From an uncultured Bacilli bacterium (GTDB taxonomy: Bacteria; Bacillota_I; Bacilli_A; RF39; UBA660), in contig CALVQZ010000085.1 in the NCBI GenBank assembly GCA_944358275.1, positions 1 to 6,376 on the forward strand: DNA of 6,376 nucleotides, in the 5' to 3' direction. Numbering within the stretch: the stretch's first letter is position 1; every line of letters begins with the position of its first letter. Under the pieces are notes generated by a model that had not been told where the DNA came from, searched no databases, and saw only the letters and a list, made by a program, of their open reading frames with translations. The position numbers and the translations under genes were made by a program. Below are positions 1 through 5,334 of this stretch, piece by piece.

Positions 1-24
1 ATTTTGTAATTTTTCTTTTTCCAT
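1..24 (-). CDS. 5' end of an unidentified protein gene, cut by the window edge
   Basis: Only eight codons are visible, reading MEKEKLQN from an ATG at 24-22 and running off the left edge with no stop. The start is supported by an AGGGAG Shine-Dalgarno about 9 bases upstream (about 34-39) and by a near-consensus promoter at 80-108, giving a leader of roughly 50 bases. The visible residues are charged and look cytoplasmic, but nothing identifies the protein. It has its own promoter and lies beyond the terminator of the tRNA-His gene, so it is probably expressed independently of the rest of the window. I am fairly sure that a gene starts here and make no claim about its function. Confidence 0.7.
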
Positions 25-79
25 ATTATTTATCTCCCTAATATTCAATTCTGCCTTATTTTCCCTTAAGTTGTGGCTT

Positions 80-108
80 ATTCTAGCATAAAATACACAA
101 ATTGTCAA
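80..108 (-). promoter_or_regulatory. Vegetative sigma-factor promoter for the left-edge gene
   Basis: On the minus strand, TTGACA (108-103) and TAGAAT (85-80) are separated by exactly 17 bases, and a TG sits one base before the -10 (extended -10). The -35 is perfect and the -10 has one mismatch. Transcription would start near 73 and read into the ATG at 24. The -35 lies inside a palindrome (104-117) and abuts a 27-bp tandem duplication, so repression or activation at this promoter is plausible but unproven. Confidence 0.75.
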
Positions 109-117
109 ATTTTTGAC
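104..117. promoter_or_regulatory. Palindrome overlapping the -35, possible operator
   Basis: GTCAAA and TTTGAC form a perfect 6-bp inverted repeat with a 2-base centre. It covers five bases of the -35 of the leftward promoter and runs into the first copy of the 27-bp repeat. A protein bound here would compete with RNA polymerase. The arms are AT-rich and short, so chance is possible in such AT-rich DNA; no regulator is identified. Confidence 0.35.
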
Positions 118-162
118 CATCAAAATCTTTGACACATTTTTGACCATCAAAATCTTTGACAC
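109..162. repeat. Perfect tandem duplication of a 27-bp unit
   Basis: Positions 109-135 and 136-162 are identical over all 27 bases, with no spacer and no third copy on either side. Each unit holds two TTTGAC hexamers 16 bases apart, so four occur at 16-, 11- and 16-base intervals, and an inverted repeat TTTTGA-CCA-TCAAAA. The array lies between the tRNA-His terminator and the -35 of the leftward promoter, which is where upstream regulatory sites would sit. It may be a duplicated binding site or simply a slippage duplication. Confidence 0.9.
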
Positions 163-186
163 CAAATTATGTGTAGATTAACATAA

Positions 187-215
187 ACCAAAAAAATCAA
201 CTTTTCAGTTGATTT
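187..215 (-). terminator. Rho-independent terminator after tRNA-His
   Basis: On the minus strand AAATCAAC (215-208) pairs with GTTGATTT (201-194) around a 6-base loop, and the 3' arm runs directly into a T tract (seven T at 196-190). It lies about 40 bases beyond the CCA end of the tRNA and before the next promoter, as expected for the end of the tRNA transcript. The stem is AT-rich but the T tract is good. Confidence 0.75.
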
Positions 216-223
216 ATCATTAA

Positions 224-242
224 GTCACACAAATGGTGCGAC
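224..242 (-). other. Stable hairpin in the tRNA-His 3' trailer
   Basis: On the minus strand GTCGCAC (242-236) pairs with GTGTGAC (230-224) over 7 bp, with one G-T pair, around a 5-base loop. There is no T tract right after it, so it is not a terminator by itself. It lies between the mature tRNA 3' end (255) and the terminator (187-215) and could block 3' exonucleases or guide end processing. The structure is seen in the sequence; the role is inferred. Confidence 0.45.
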
Positions 243-254
243 GATTTCTCCTTC

Positions 255-331
255 TGGGGCGCCATATCGGAATCGAACCGATGCATACCAGAGCCACAAT
301 CTGGCGTGTTAACCACTTCACCAATGACGCC
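255..331 (-). tRNA. tRNA-His, anticodon GTG, with encoded CCA
   Basis: The minus strand folds into a complete cloverleaf. The acceptor stem is GCGTCAT with ATGGCGC (7 bp, one T-G pair). The D stem is GTG/CAC. The anticodon stem CCAGA/TCTGG holds the loop TTGTGGC with anticodon GTG, followed by a 5-base variable loop. The T stem ATCGG/CCGAT encloses TTCGATT. A G before the acceptor stem (331) faces C73, the G-1:C73 pair that is the identity mark of bacterial tRNA-His and is recognised by histidyl-tRNA synthetase. CCA is encoded at 257-255. The gene stands alone rather than in a tRNA cluster, with its own promoter 20 bases upstream and its own terminator. Confidence 0.97.
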
Positions 332-350
332 ATAAAAATTTAACAACGCT

Positions 351-379
351 ATTATAACATTATTAAACACTCATTGCAA
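351..379 (-). promoter_or_regulatory. Promoter of tRNA-His
   Basis: On the minus strand TTGCAA (379-374) and a perfect TATAAT (356-351) are 17 bases apart, and a TG one base before the -10 makes it an extended -10. The expected start near 344 leaves a leader of about 13 bases before the tRNA 5' end at 331. The -35 begins only nine bases after the ung stop codon, so the tRNA has a dedicated promoter although read-through from ung is also possible. Confidence 0.8.
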
Positions 380-387
380 GTAGCATT

Positions 388-1038
388 TTACCATTTTATT
401 TCACTTTTACCTATTTTCTTTAGTTCATTGTTAATTTTTGAAAATGGTTTACTATCTTTAAAACCTCTATTATATGACAGTGGAGATGGGTGTGCAGATT
501 CTATTATGATATGTTTTTTATTTGTAATTATTGTTTTTTTGCTTCTTGCTGCATTACCCCATAGTACGAATATTATTGGTTCTTCTTTTTGATTTAGTTT
601 TTCTATTATCTTATCTGTAAAGCTTTCCCAACCTTTATCTCTATGTGAGAAAGCTTTATCTTTTTCTACTGTAAGTACTGTGTTTAAAAGTAATATTCCT
701 TGTTTTGACCAATCTGTTAAGTCTGTGTTTGTTCTTTCTATATTTAAATCGCTTTTTAATTCTTTAAAGATATTTTTAAGTGATGGTGGCATTTGTACTC
801 CACGATTAACAGAAAAACAAAGCCCATTAGCTTCCCCTATTCCATGATACGGGTCTTGCCCTAATATAACTACACTTACATCTTTATAATCAGTTAATTT
901 TAGTGCTTTAAATAAATCTTCTTTTTTTGGAAATATAGTCTTATCCTTATTTTCTTCATTTAAAAATTTTACTAATTTTTTGAAATAATCTTTTTTATAT
1001 TCTTCTTTTAAAATAATATCCCATTCATTTCCTATCAT
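388..1038 (-). CDS. ung: Uracil-DNA glycosylase, family 1
   Basis: Removes uracil from DNA, produced by cytosine deamination or dUMP misincorporation, as the first step of base-excision repair. All family 1 signatures are visible in the 216-residue product: GQDPYH at 60-65 with the water-activating Asp62 and the thymine-excluding Tyr64, Phe75 for stacking on uracil, LLLN with the uracil-reading Asn119, VLWG at 158-161, and HPSPLS at 183-188 with the catalytic His183 and the DNA-intercalating Leu187. Length is normal for the family. The ATG at 1038 follows an AGGAAG Shine-Dalgarno. It is the last protein gene of the minus-strand series, 37 bases after the transporter stop. That gap holds a weak extended -10 (1061-1069), so partly independent expression is possible. 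The gene ends with TAA, and the tRNA-His promoter follows at once. Confidence 0.97.
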   Translation of the reverse strand: MIGNEWDIILKEEYKKDYFKKLVKFLNEENKDKTIFPKKEDLFKALKLTDYKDVSVVILGQDPYHGIGEANGLCFSVNRGVQMPPSLKNIFKELKSDLNIERTNTDLTDWSKQGILLLNTVLTVEKDKAFSHRDKGWESFTDKIIEKLNQKEEPIIFVLWGNAARSKKTIITNKKHIIIESAHPSPLSYNRGFKDSKPFSKINNELKKIGKSEIKW

Positions 1039-1060
1039 ACTACCACTTCCTATATATATA

Positions 1061-1069
1061 ATTTTAACA
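1061..1069 (-). promoter_or_regulatory. Weak extended -10 before ung
   Basis: On the minus strand TG-T-TAAAAT occurs in the 37-base gap between the transporter and ung. No recognisable -35 is found 16-18 bases upstream. Extended -10 promoters can work without one, but such AT-rich strings are common in this DNA, so this is only a candidate for separate ung expression. Confidence 0.25.
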
Positions 1070-1075
1070 TATTTT

Positions 1076-2305
1076 TTACTTAAATATATCTTTTCTAAGC
1101 AATATTAGCGATATTATGTTTATTATTGCTAGTATTACTATGAATTTATCTATCATATTCCATATTATTGTAGGTGATATTACTGTTGATATTAAAAGTA
1201 ATATAATAGTTATTATTTTTAGTATGTTTGTATTTTCTTTTTTTGTTATATATTTTACTGCTATTTCTCCATAATAATATCCTCCAATTATTGTTGAAAA
1301 TGCGAAGAGTATTATTGCTAAAGTGAGGATAAGTCCTCCAATATTACCTAAATGATAAATAAAGGCATATCTTGTTATTTCTATTCCATTTATATTTTGT
1401 ATATCAAGTGATGTGTATGGAGATAGTATTACTACTATTGCCGTTAGTGTGCTTATTACAAATGTGTCAAAATTTACTCCAAATACTTGTACTAATCCTT
1501 GTTCTTCTTCATCTATGTTAGAAGTTGCTGCTGATGCGATTGCACTCGTCCCTAGACCTGCTTCTGTTGAGAATATTGATTTTGTACATCCGGTTATAAG
1601 GCCTGCTAAAAAACTTTTTTTATTAAATGCTTCTTTTACGATTAAAAGTATGACATCATCTACAAGTGTTATATTACTTATTACTATTATTAAACATGTA
1701 ATTATATATAAAATAGAAATAAAGGGTACTAGTTTGGATACTACACTAGCTATTTCTTTTACACCTTTGAATACTACTAGACTTGTTAGTATTACTATTA
1801 TTATCCCTACAATAATTGGATTTATTGGTATTATTTCTGTTATAACTTTACTTATGGTATTTGATTGAATTGGCAAAAATCCGCCTATATATGCAACTAC
1901 AAATATTACTGCATATGTTATTGCAAGATTCTTTTTTTTAAGCCCTTTACTCATATAGTAAAATGGACCACCTTCGTAGTTTGTTTCATTTATTTTTTTT
2001 CTATAGCGTATAGATAACATAGATTCAATCATTGCATTTGATGATGATATAAGTGTAATCACCCACATCCAAAAAATACTTCCAACACCACCTACATAAA
2101 TAGATAGTATTACTCCAGATAAAGAACCCACCCCTATTTTAGATGCGAGTGAAATACATAATGCTTCAAATGATGATATTCCTTCTTTTTTACTACTTTT
2201 TAGCATTGTTTTTAATGCTTTTATTATATTGAAGTGTTTAAATTTTAATTTGAATGAAAAGTATATTCCTGCAATGGTTAAGACTATAATACCGATTATT
2301 TCCAT
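1076..2305 (-). CDS. AGCS-family amino acid:cation symporter, divergent and short
   Basis: An integral membrane protein of 409 residues with roughly ten hydrophobic helices, matching the alanine or glycine:cation symporter family, which imports small amino acids with Na+ or H+. Family landmarks in order are SSFEALCISLAS (44-55), GGVGSIFWMW (72-81), GGPFYYMSKGL (112-122), the re-entrant FSTEAGLGTSAIASAA (245-260), then QGL (269-271) and the following membrane segment. Two things are odd. The usual G-T-G-N of the first substrate-site helix reads G-V-G-S (58-61). The N-terminus also lacks the usual 15-20 residues with a Trp-Gly-Pro motif; an in-frame TAA with no start codon between rules out an upstream start. 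The ATG at 2305 follows AGGTG. It sits between rlmH and ung, an unusual place for a transporter. Family membership is secure; the substrate is not, and altered specificity is an inference. Confidence 0.88.
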   Translation of the reverse strand: MEIIGIIVLTIAGIYFSFKLKFKHFNIIKALKTMLKSSKKEGISSFEALCISLASKIGVGSLSGVILSIYVGGVGSIFWMWVITLISSSNAMIESMLSIRYRKKINETNYEGGPFYYMSKGLKKKNLAITYAVIFVVAYIGGFLPIQSNTISKVITEIIPINPIIVGIIIVILTSLVVFKGVKEIASVVSKLVPFISILYIITCLIIVISNITLVDDVILLIVKEAFNKKSFLAGLITGCTKSIFSTEAGLGTSAIASAATSNIDEEEQGLVQVFGVNFDTFVISTLTAIVVILSPYTSLDIQNINGIEITRYAFIYHLGNIGGLILTLAIILFAFSTIIGGYYYGEIAVKYITKKENTNILKIITIILLLISTVISPTIIWNMIDKFIVILAIINIISLILLRKDIFK

Positions 2306-2353
2306 TGTATCACCTAGTTAAATATATGAAAAAAAGATCTAGTTAAAACTAAA

Positions 2354-2806
2354 TCACTTGTGATATTCTTCATTATTTAATATTTTATAACTTCTATATA
2401 TTTGCTCTAGGAATAAAAGTCTAAACAGTTGATGTGGAAATGTCATCTTTGAAAAAGATAATTTATAGTTAGATAGTGCTTTAATCTTTTCATCTAATCC
2501 ATATGAACCGCCTATTATGAATGTTATGTTACTATGAGTCATAGTTTTTTCTTGTATTAGATTAGATAATTGTACTGATGAAAGTTGTTTTCCCTCTATT
2601 TCTAAAGTAATTATGTACGATTTTGGATTTATTTTTTTTAATATTTTTTCTTTCTCTTTTTTTAGTGTTTTTATTTTATCGTACGATTCATCTTCTATTT
2701 CTATAAGTTCTATTTTTGTATATTTTGAGATTCTTTTTAAGTAATCTTCTATTCCTTCTTTTATATATTTTTCTTTTACTTTTCCTACTGTAATAAGTGT
2801 AATCAT
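2354..2806 (-). CDS. rlmH: 23S rRNA (pseudouridine1915-N3)-methyltransferase RlmH
   Basis: A SPOUT-class methyltransferase that uses S-adenosylmethionine to methylate pseudouridine 1915 in helix 69 of 23S rRNA, acting on assembled 70S ribosomes as a homodimer. The 150-residue product has the family start (MITLITVGKVKEKY), LEIEGKQLSS at 68-77, the cofactor-binding knot with FIIGGSYGLDE at 96-106, SFSKMTFPHQLFRLLFLEQIYRSYKI at 117-142, and the C-terminal YHK that is characteristic of RlmH. It is a few residues shorter than the usual 155-159. Its ATG overlaps the walJ stop as ATGA and the upstream Shine-Dalgarno is weak, so translation is probably coupled to walJ. walJ and rlmH also lie close together in Bacillus. 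The stop is TGA, evidence for the standard code. Confidence 0.96.
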   Translation of the reverse strand: MITLITVGKVKEKYIKEGIEDYLKRISKYTKIELIEIEDESYDKIKTLKKEKEKILKKINPKSYIITLEIEGKQLSSVQLSNLIQEKTMTHSNITFIIGGSYGLDEKIKALSNYKLSFSKMTFPHQLFRLLFLEQIYRSYKILNNEEYHK

Positions 2807-3537
2807 ACTTCTATCAACTCTGTTGGTTCTTTTTGCCTTGCAATTATTACTTTTGATACTTTTCTATTTTCTTCTTTCTCGTTGAATTCTTGTAATGCAA
2901 GACTTTCTAAATTATTTATTTCACTTAAGTGTGCAAGAACTACTACTCTCGTATTATTTCCTATGAAGTGCGATAGATATTCTGAACTCATTTTATTAGA
3001 TAAGTGCCCTTTTGAACTCCATACTCTTTGTTTTAAATGGTATGGGTATGGTCCTTCTTCTAGCATTTCTATATCGTGATTGCTTTCCATAATGTATATT
3101 TTTTTGTTTTTTAGCATATCAAAATATTTATTATTTATGTATCCTGTATCTGTAACATATACTAGTGAATCTTGTAATATGTAACCATATGAATCAACAT
3201 CGTGTGATGTTCTAAATACAGTTACATCTATTCCTTTTATAGTCATAGTTTTTCTTATATATTCTATATTTTCTACATCTATTTCACTTACCATTTTAGG
3301 GCTTATATAAACTTTTGTTTTATATTTTCTTGCAAATGTGTGTAAGCCTTGTATATGGTCTTTATGAGTATGTGTTATAAGAATAGCATCTATACTTTTT
3401 GCATCTACATCCATTTCTTTTAGTTTTTCTTCTACATAACAGCATCTCATTCCTATATCTATAAGTATTCTAGTATCATTATCTTCTACAAATGTTACAT
3501 TGCCTTTTGAACCACTTGCTAATACTTTAACTTTCAC
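2803..3537 (-). CDS. walJ: WalJ/YycJ-type metallo-beta-lactamase-fold hydrolase
   Basis: A cytoplasmic two-metal hydrolase of the YycJ/WalJ family; the Bacillus anthracis member has been reported as a 5'-3' exonuclease in mismatch repair. The 244-residue product opens with the family motif LASGSKGN (6-13). It carries HTHKDH at 56-61 (metal ligands His56, His58, Asp60, His61), His112, Asp130 in VTDTG, a conserved SKGHLSN at 175-181, and His203 in LAHLS. All expected ligands are present, so it should be active. It starts with GTG at 3537: an in-frame TAA lies directly upstream and the next ATG is at residue 30, past the first strands. The Shine-Dalgarno is poor (GAGTGAT, inside the dnaB end), suggesting coupling with dnaB 6 bases upstream. 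The walRKHI genes that usually accompany it in Bacillus are not in view. Confidence 0.93.
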   Translation of the reverse strand: MKVKVLASGSKGNVTFVEDNDTRILIDIGMRCCYVEEKLKEMDVDAKSIDAILITHTHKDHIQGLHTFARKYKTKVYISPKMVSEIDVENIEYIRKTMTIKGIDVTVFRTSHDVDSYGYILQDSLVYVTDTGYINNKYFDMLKNKKIYIMESNHDIEMLEEGPYPYHLKQRVWSSKGHLSNKMSSEYLSHFIGNNTRVVVLAHLSEINNLESLALQEFNEKEENRKVSKVIIARQKEPTELIEV

Positions 3538-3543
3538 TTAAAA

Positions 3544-4881
3544 TCACTCATCTTTCTTATATCCTATAAATGTGCTTGTATTTTTCTTAAATAATAATTC
3601 TACTGTCTTTGTAATACCACTTCTGTTTTTTCCAAGTATAAATTCAACAACACTATTATTATCATCCATTCTTGCCTCTTTATTGTAATAATCATCTCTA
3701 TAAAGAAATGCGACTATATCAGCATCTTGCTCTATTGATCCTGATTCTCTTAAATCGCTCATAAGTGGTCTTTTATCCTCTCTTCCTTCAACTGCACGTG
3801 ATAATTGAGCACATGCGATTATTGGCACTTTTAACTCTAGTGCGAGTTTTTTTAATTCTCTTGATATTTCTGCTACTTCTTGTTGTCTATTTCCAGCATA
3901 TTTTGAAGTTGTGGATACTAATTGTAAATAGTCTATTACTATTAGTGATAGTCCATTATCTGTTGCTGCTAGACGTCTACATTTTGCTCTTATTTCTCCT
4001 ATGCTTATCCCTGGTGTATCATCTATGTATATATGTGTACCTGCAAGTTGACTTATTGCTTCATTTACTCTTTTCCAGTCGTTGTGTTCTAGTTTACCTG
4101 TTCTTATTTTATATCCATCTATTTGTCCTGCAGATGAAATCATTCTTAGAGCTAGTTGTTCTGCACTCATTTCTAAGTTGAAAACCGCAACATTTTTCTT
4201 TGTATATGTTGCTACATTTACCACCATATTTAATACTATTGCTGTTTTACCCATACCTGGCCTTGCTGCTAGTATTATTAGTTCATTTTCATGGAAACCT
4301 GTAGTTACTTTATCCAAATCGTAAAAACCTGAAGGTACTCCAGTTATTTCATTACCATTTTCAGATAATTTTTCTAAGTTTATTTGCGCTTGTGATAATG
4401 CTTCTTGAATTGGTTTAAATTCAGATGTTTTTCTATTTCTCACTACATTTAATATTCTTCTTTCAGCATCGTCTAGAGCTTCAGATATTGGAGTATCTCC
4501 ATTATATGCATCTGTTATTATACCTGTAGCTGTATTTATTAAGCTTCTTAATATTGCTTTTTCATTTACTATGTTTATATAATAATCAACATTAGATGCA
4601 CTTGCTACTGAGTCTAATATTTCTAGTAGATAGTCAACATCTCCAACTTGTTTTAATAATTTTTTTGTTTTTAATCTATCTGTTACAGTAGTTACATCTA
4701 CTGCTATGCCTTGTGAATATAGTTCTTTAATCACTTCAAATATCTTACTATGTGCATCATTAAAGAATGACTCACTAGTTAAATCATCACATACTTTTTG
4801 TAATGCACTTTTAGATATAAATGCTGCTCCAATAACTGATTGTTCTGCTTCTATATTATGTGGCTCGTTTTTTGGATTCAT
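3544..4881 (-). CDS. dnaB: Replicative DNA helicase DnaB (DnaC of Bacillus)
   Basis: The ring-shaped hexameric helicase that unwinds DNA at the replication fork and recruits primase. The 445-residue product has the N-terminal primase-interacting domain (about 8-110), a linker, and the RecA-like ATPase. ATPase motifs are Walker A ARPGMGKT at 206-213, catalytic Glu237 in FNLEMS, Walker B LIVIDYLQL at 313-321, ACAQLSR at 356-362 with sensor Gln359, SDLRESGSIEQDADI at 375-389, and GKNRSG at 417-422 supplying the Lys/Arg finger. The length is normal and no intein interrupts the Walker or C-terminal motifs, where inteins often insert. The ATG is 9 bases after the rplI stop, and its Shine-Dalgarno (TAGAGGT, 4893-4887) overlaps that stop. 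rplI followed by the helicase gene is a standard Bacillota arrangement. The stop is TGA. Confidence 0.98.
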   Translation of the reverse strand: MNPKNEPHNIEAEQSVIGAAFISKSALQKVCDDLTSESFFNDAHSKIFEVIKELYSQGIAVDVTTVTDRLKTKKLLKQVGDVDYLLEILDSVASASNVDYYINIVNEKAILRSLINTATGIITDAYNGDTPISEALDDAERRILNVVRNRKTSEFKPIQEALSQAQINLEKLSENGNEITGVPSGFYDLDKVTTGFHENELIILAARPGMGKTAIVLNMVVNVATYTKKNVAVFNLEMSAEQLALRMISSAGQIDGYKIRTGKLEHNDWKRVNEAISQLAGTHIYIDDTPGISIGEIRAKCRRLAATDNGLSLIVIDYLQLVSTTSKYAGNRQQEVAEISRELKKLALELKVPIIACAQLSRAVEGREDKRPLMSDLRESGSIEQDADIVAFLYRDDYYNKEARMDDNNSVVEFILGKNRSGITKTVELLFKKNTSTFIGYKKDE

Positions 4882-4890
4882 ATTTTACCT

Positions 4891-5334
4891 CTATTCTTTA
4901 TTCAATATTACTTCTAATTCTGCTATAACTTCTTTGTGTAATTGTATTTTAACAAAATGATGTCCTAAAGAAGATATAGGAGTATCTAAAATTATTTTTT
5001 TCTTATCAATTTTGTAACCTAGTTTATCTAGTTCTTCTTTTATTTGTTTTGATGAAATACTTCCAAATACTCTATCTTCTTTACCTACCTTTACTTTAAA
5101 TGTAATCTTTTCTTTTTTTAATTTTTCCTTAATTACATTTGCACTTTTTATATCTTCTTCTTCTTGTTTTCTTCTTATATCTAATTCTTCTTTTAATCTT
5201 TTATTACTAGTTTCTGAATAAGGGACTGCATACTTATTCTTTATTAAGTAGTTCATTGCATATCCATCTTTTACTTCTTTTATTTCATCTTTTTTACCTT
5301 GACCTTTTACATCCTTTATAAATATTACTTTCAT
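4891..5334 (-). CDS. rplI: 50S ribosomal protein bL9
   Basis: The large-subunit protein bL9 binds 23S rRNA near the base of the L1 stalk and helps translation fidelity. The 147-residue product is full length. It has the N-terminal RNA-binding domain with the family signature from about residue 11 (GQGKKDEIKEV, then GYAMNYL), a long charged connecting helix (about 40-74, mostly Lys/Glu/Arg), and the C-terminal domain with VFGSIS and LGHHFVKIQLHKEV. The ATG overlaps the stop of the upstream DHH gene as ATGA, and a perfect AGGAGG at 5346-5341 lies inside that gene's last codons, six bases before the start. Strong initiation suits a ribosomal protein within a weakly expressed series. The stop is TAG. 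Confidence 0.98.
   Translation of the reverse strand: MKVIFIKDVKGQGKKDEIKEVKDGYAMNYLIKNKYAVPYSETSNKRLKEELDIRRKQEEEDIKSANVIKEKLKKEKITFKVKVGKEDRVFGSISSKQIKEELDKLGYKIDKKKIILDTPISSLGHHFVKIQLHKEVIAELEVILNKE

Noticed and set aside
109..162. CRISPR-like repeat
   Set aside because: There are only two units, they abut with no spacer, and no cas-like gene is present. It is a tandem duplication.
156..184. Plus-strand promoter TTGACA-17-TAACAT
   Set aside because: The -35 match comes from the tandem repeat and the -10 is poor. Nothing on the plus strand downstream looks like a gene, only the antisense of the tRNA and ung.
374..592. Plus-strand open frame of 72 codons with a hydrophobic start
   Set aside because: It lies opposite the end of ung, whose motifs are unmistakable, and has no Shine-Dalgarno. 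Antisense of AT-rich coding DNA often gives Leu/Phe/Ile-rich frames.
1413..1868. Plus-strand open frame of 151 codons
   Set aside because: It is the mirror of the transporter gene, with no family motifs and no ribosome-binding site.
2353..2364. Palindrome ATCACTTGTGAT at the rlmH stop as an operator
   Set aside because: It is produced by the conserved Tyr-His-Lys-stop codons of rlmH and is far from any clear promoter, so coding constraint explains it.
3765..4181. Plus-strand open frame of 138 codons, very Leu-rich
   Set aside because: It lies entirely opposite dnaB motifs, and its Leu/Val/Ile richness is a by-product of antisense reading rather than a membrane protein.
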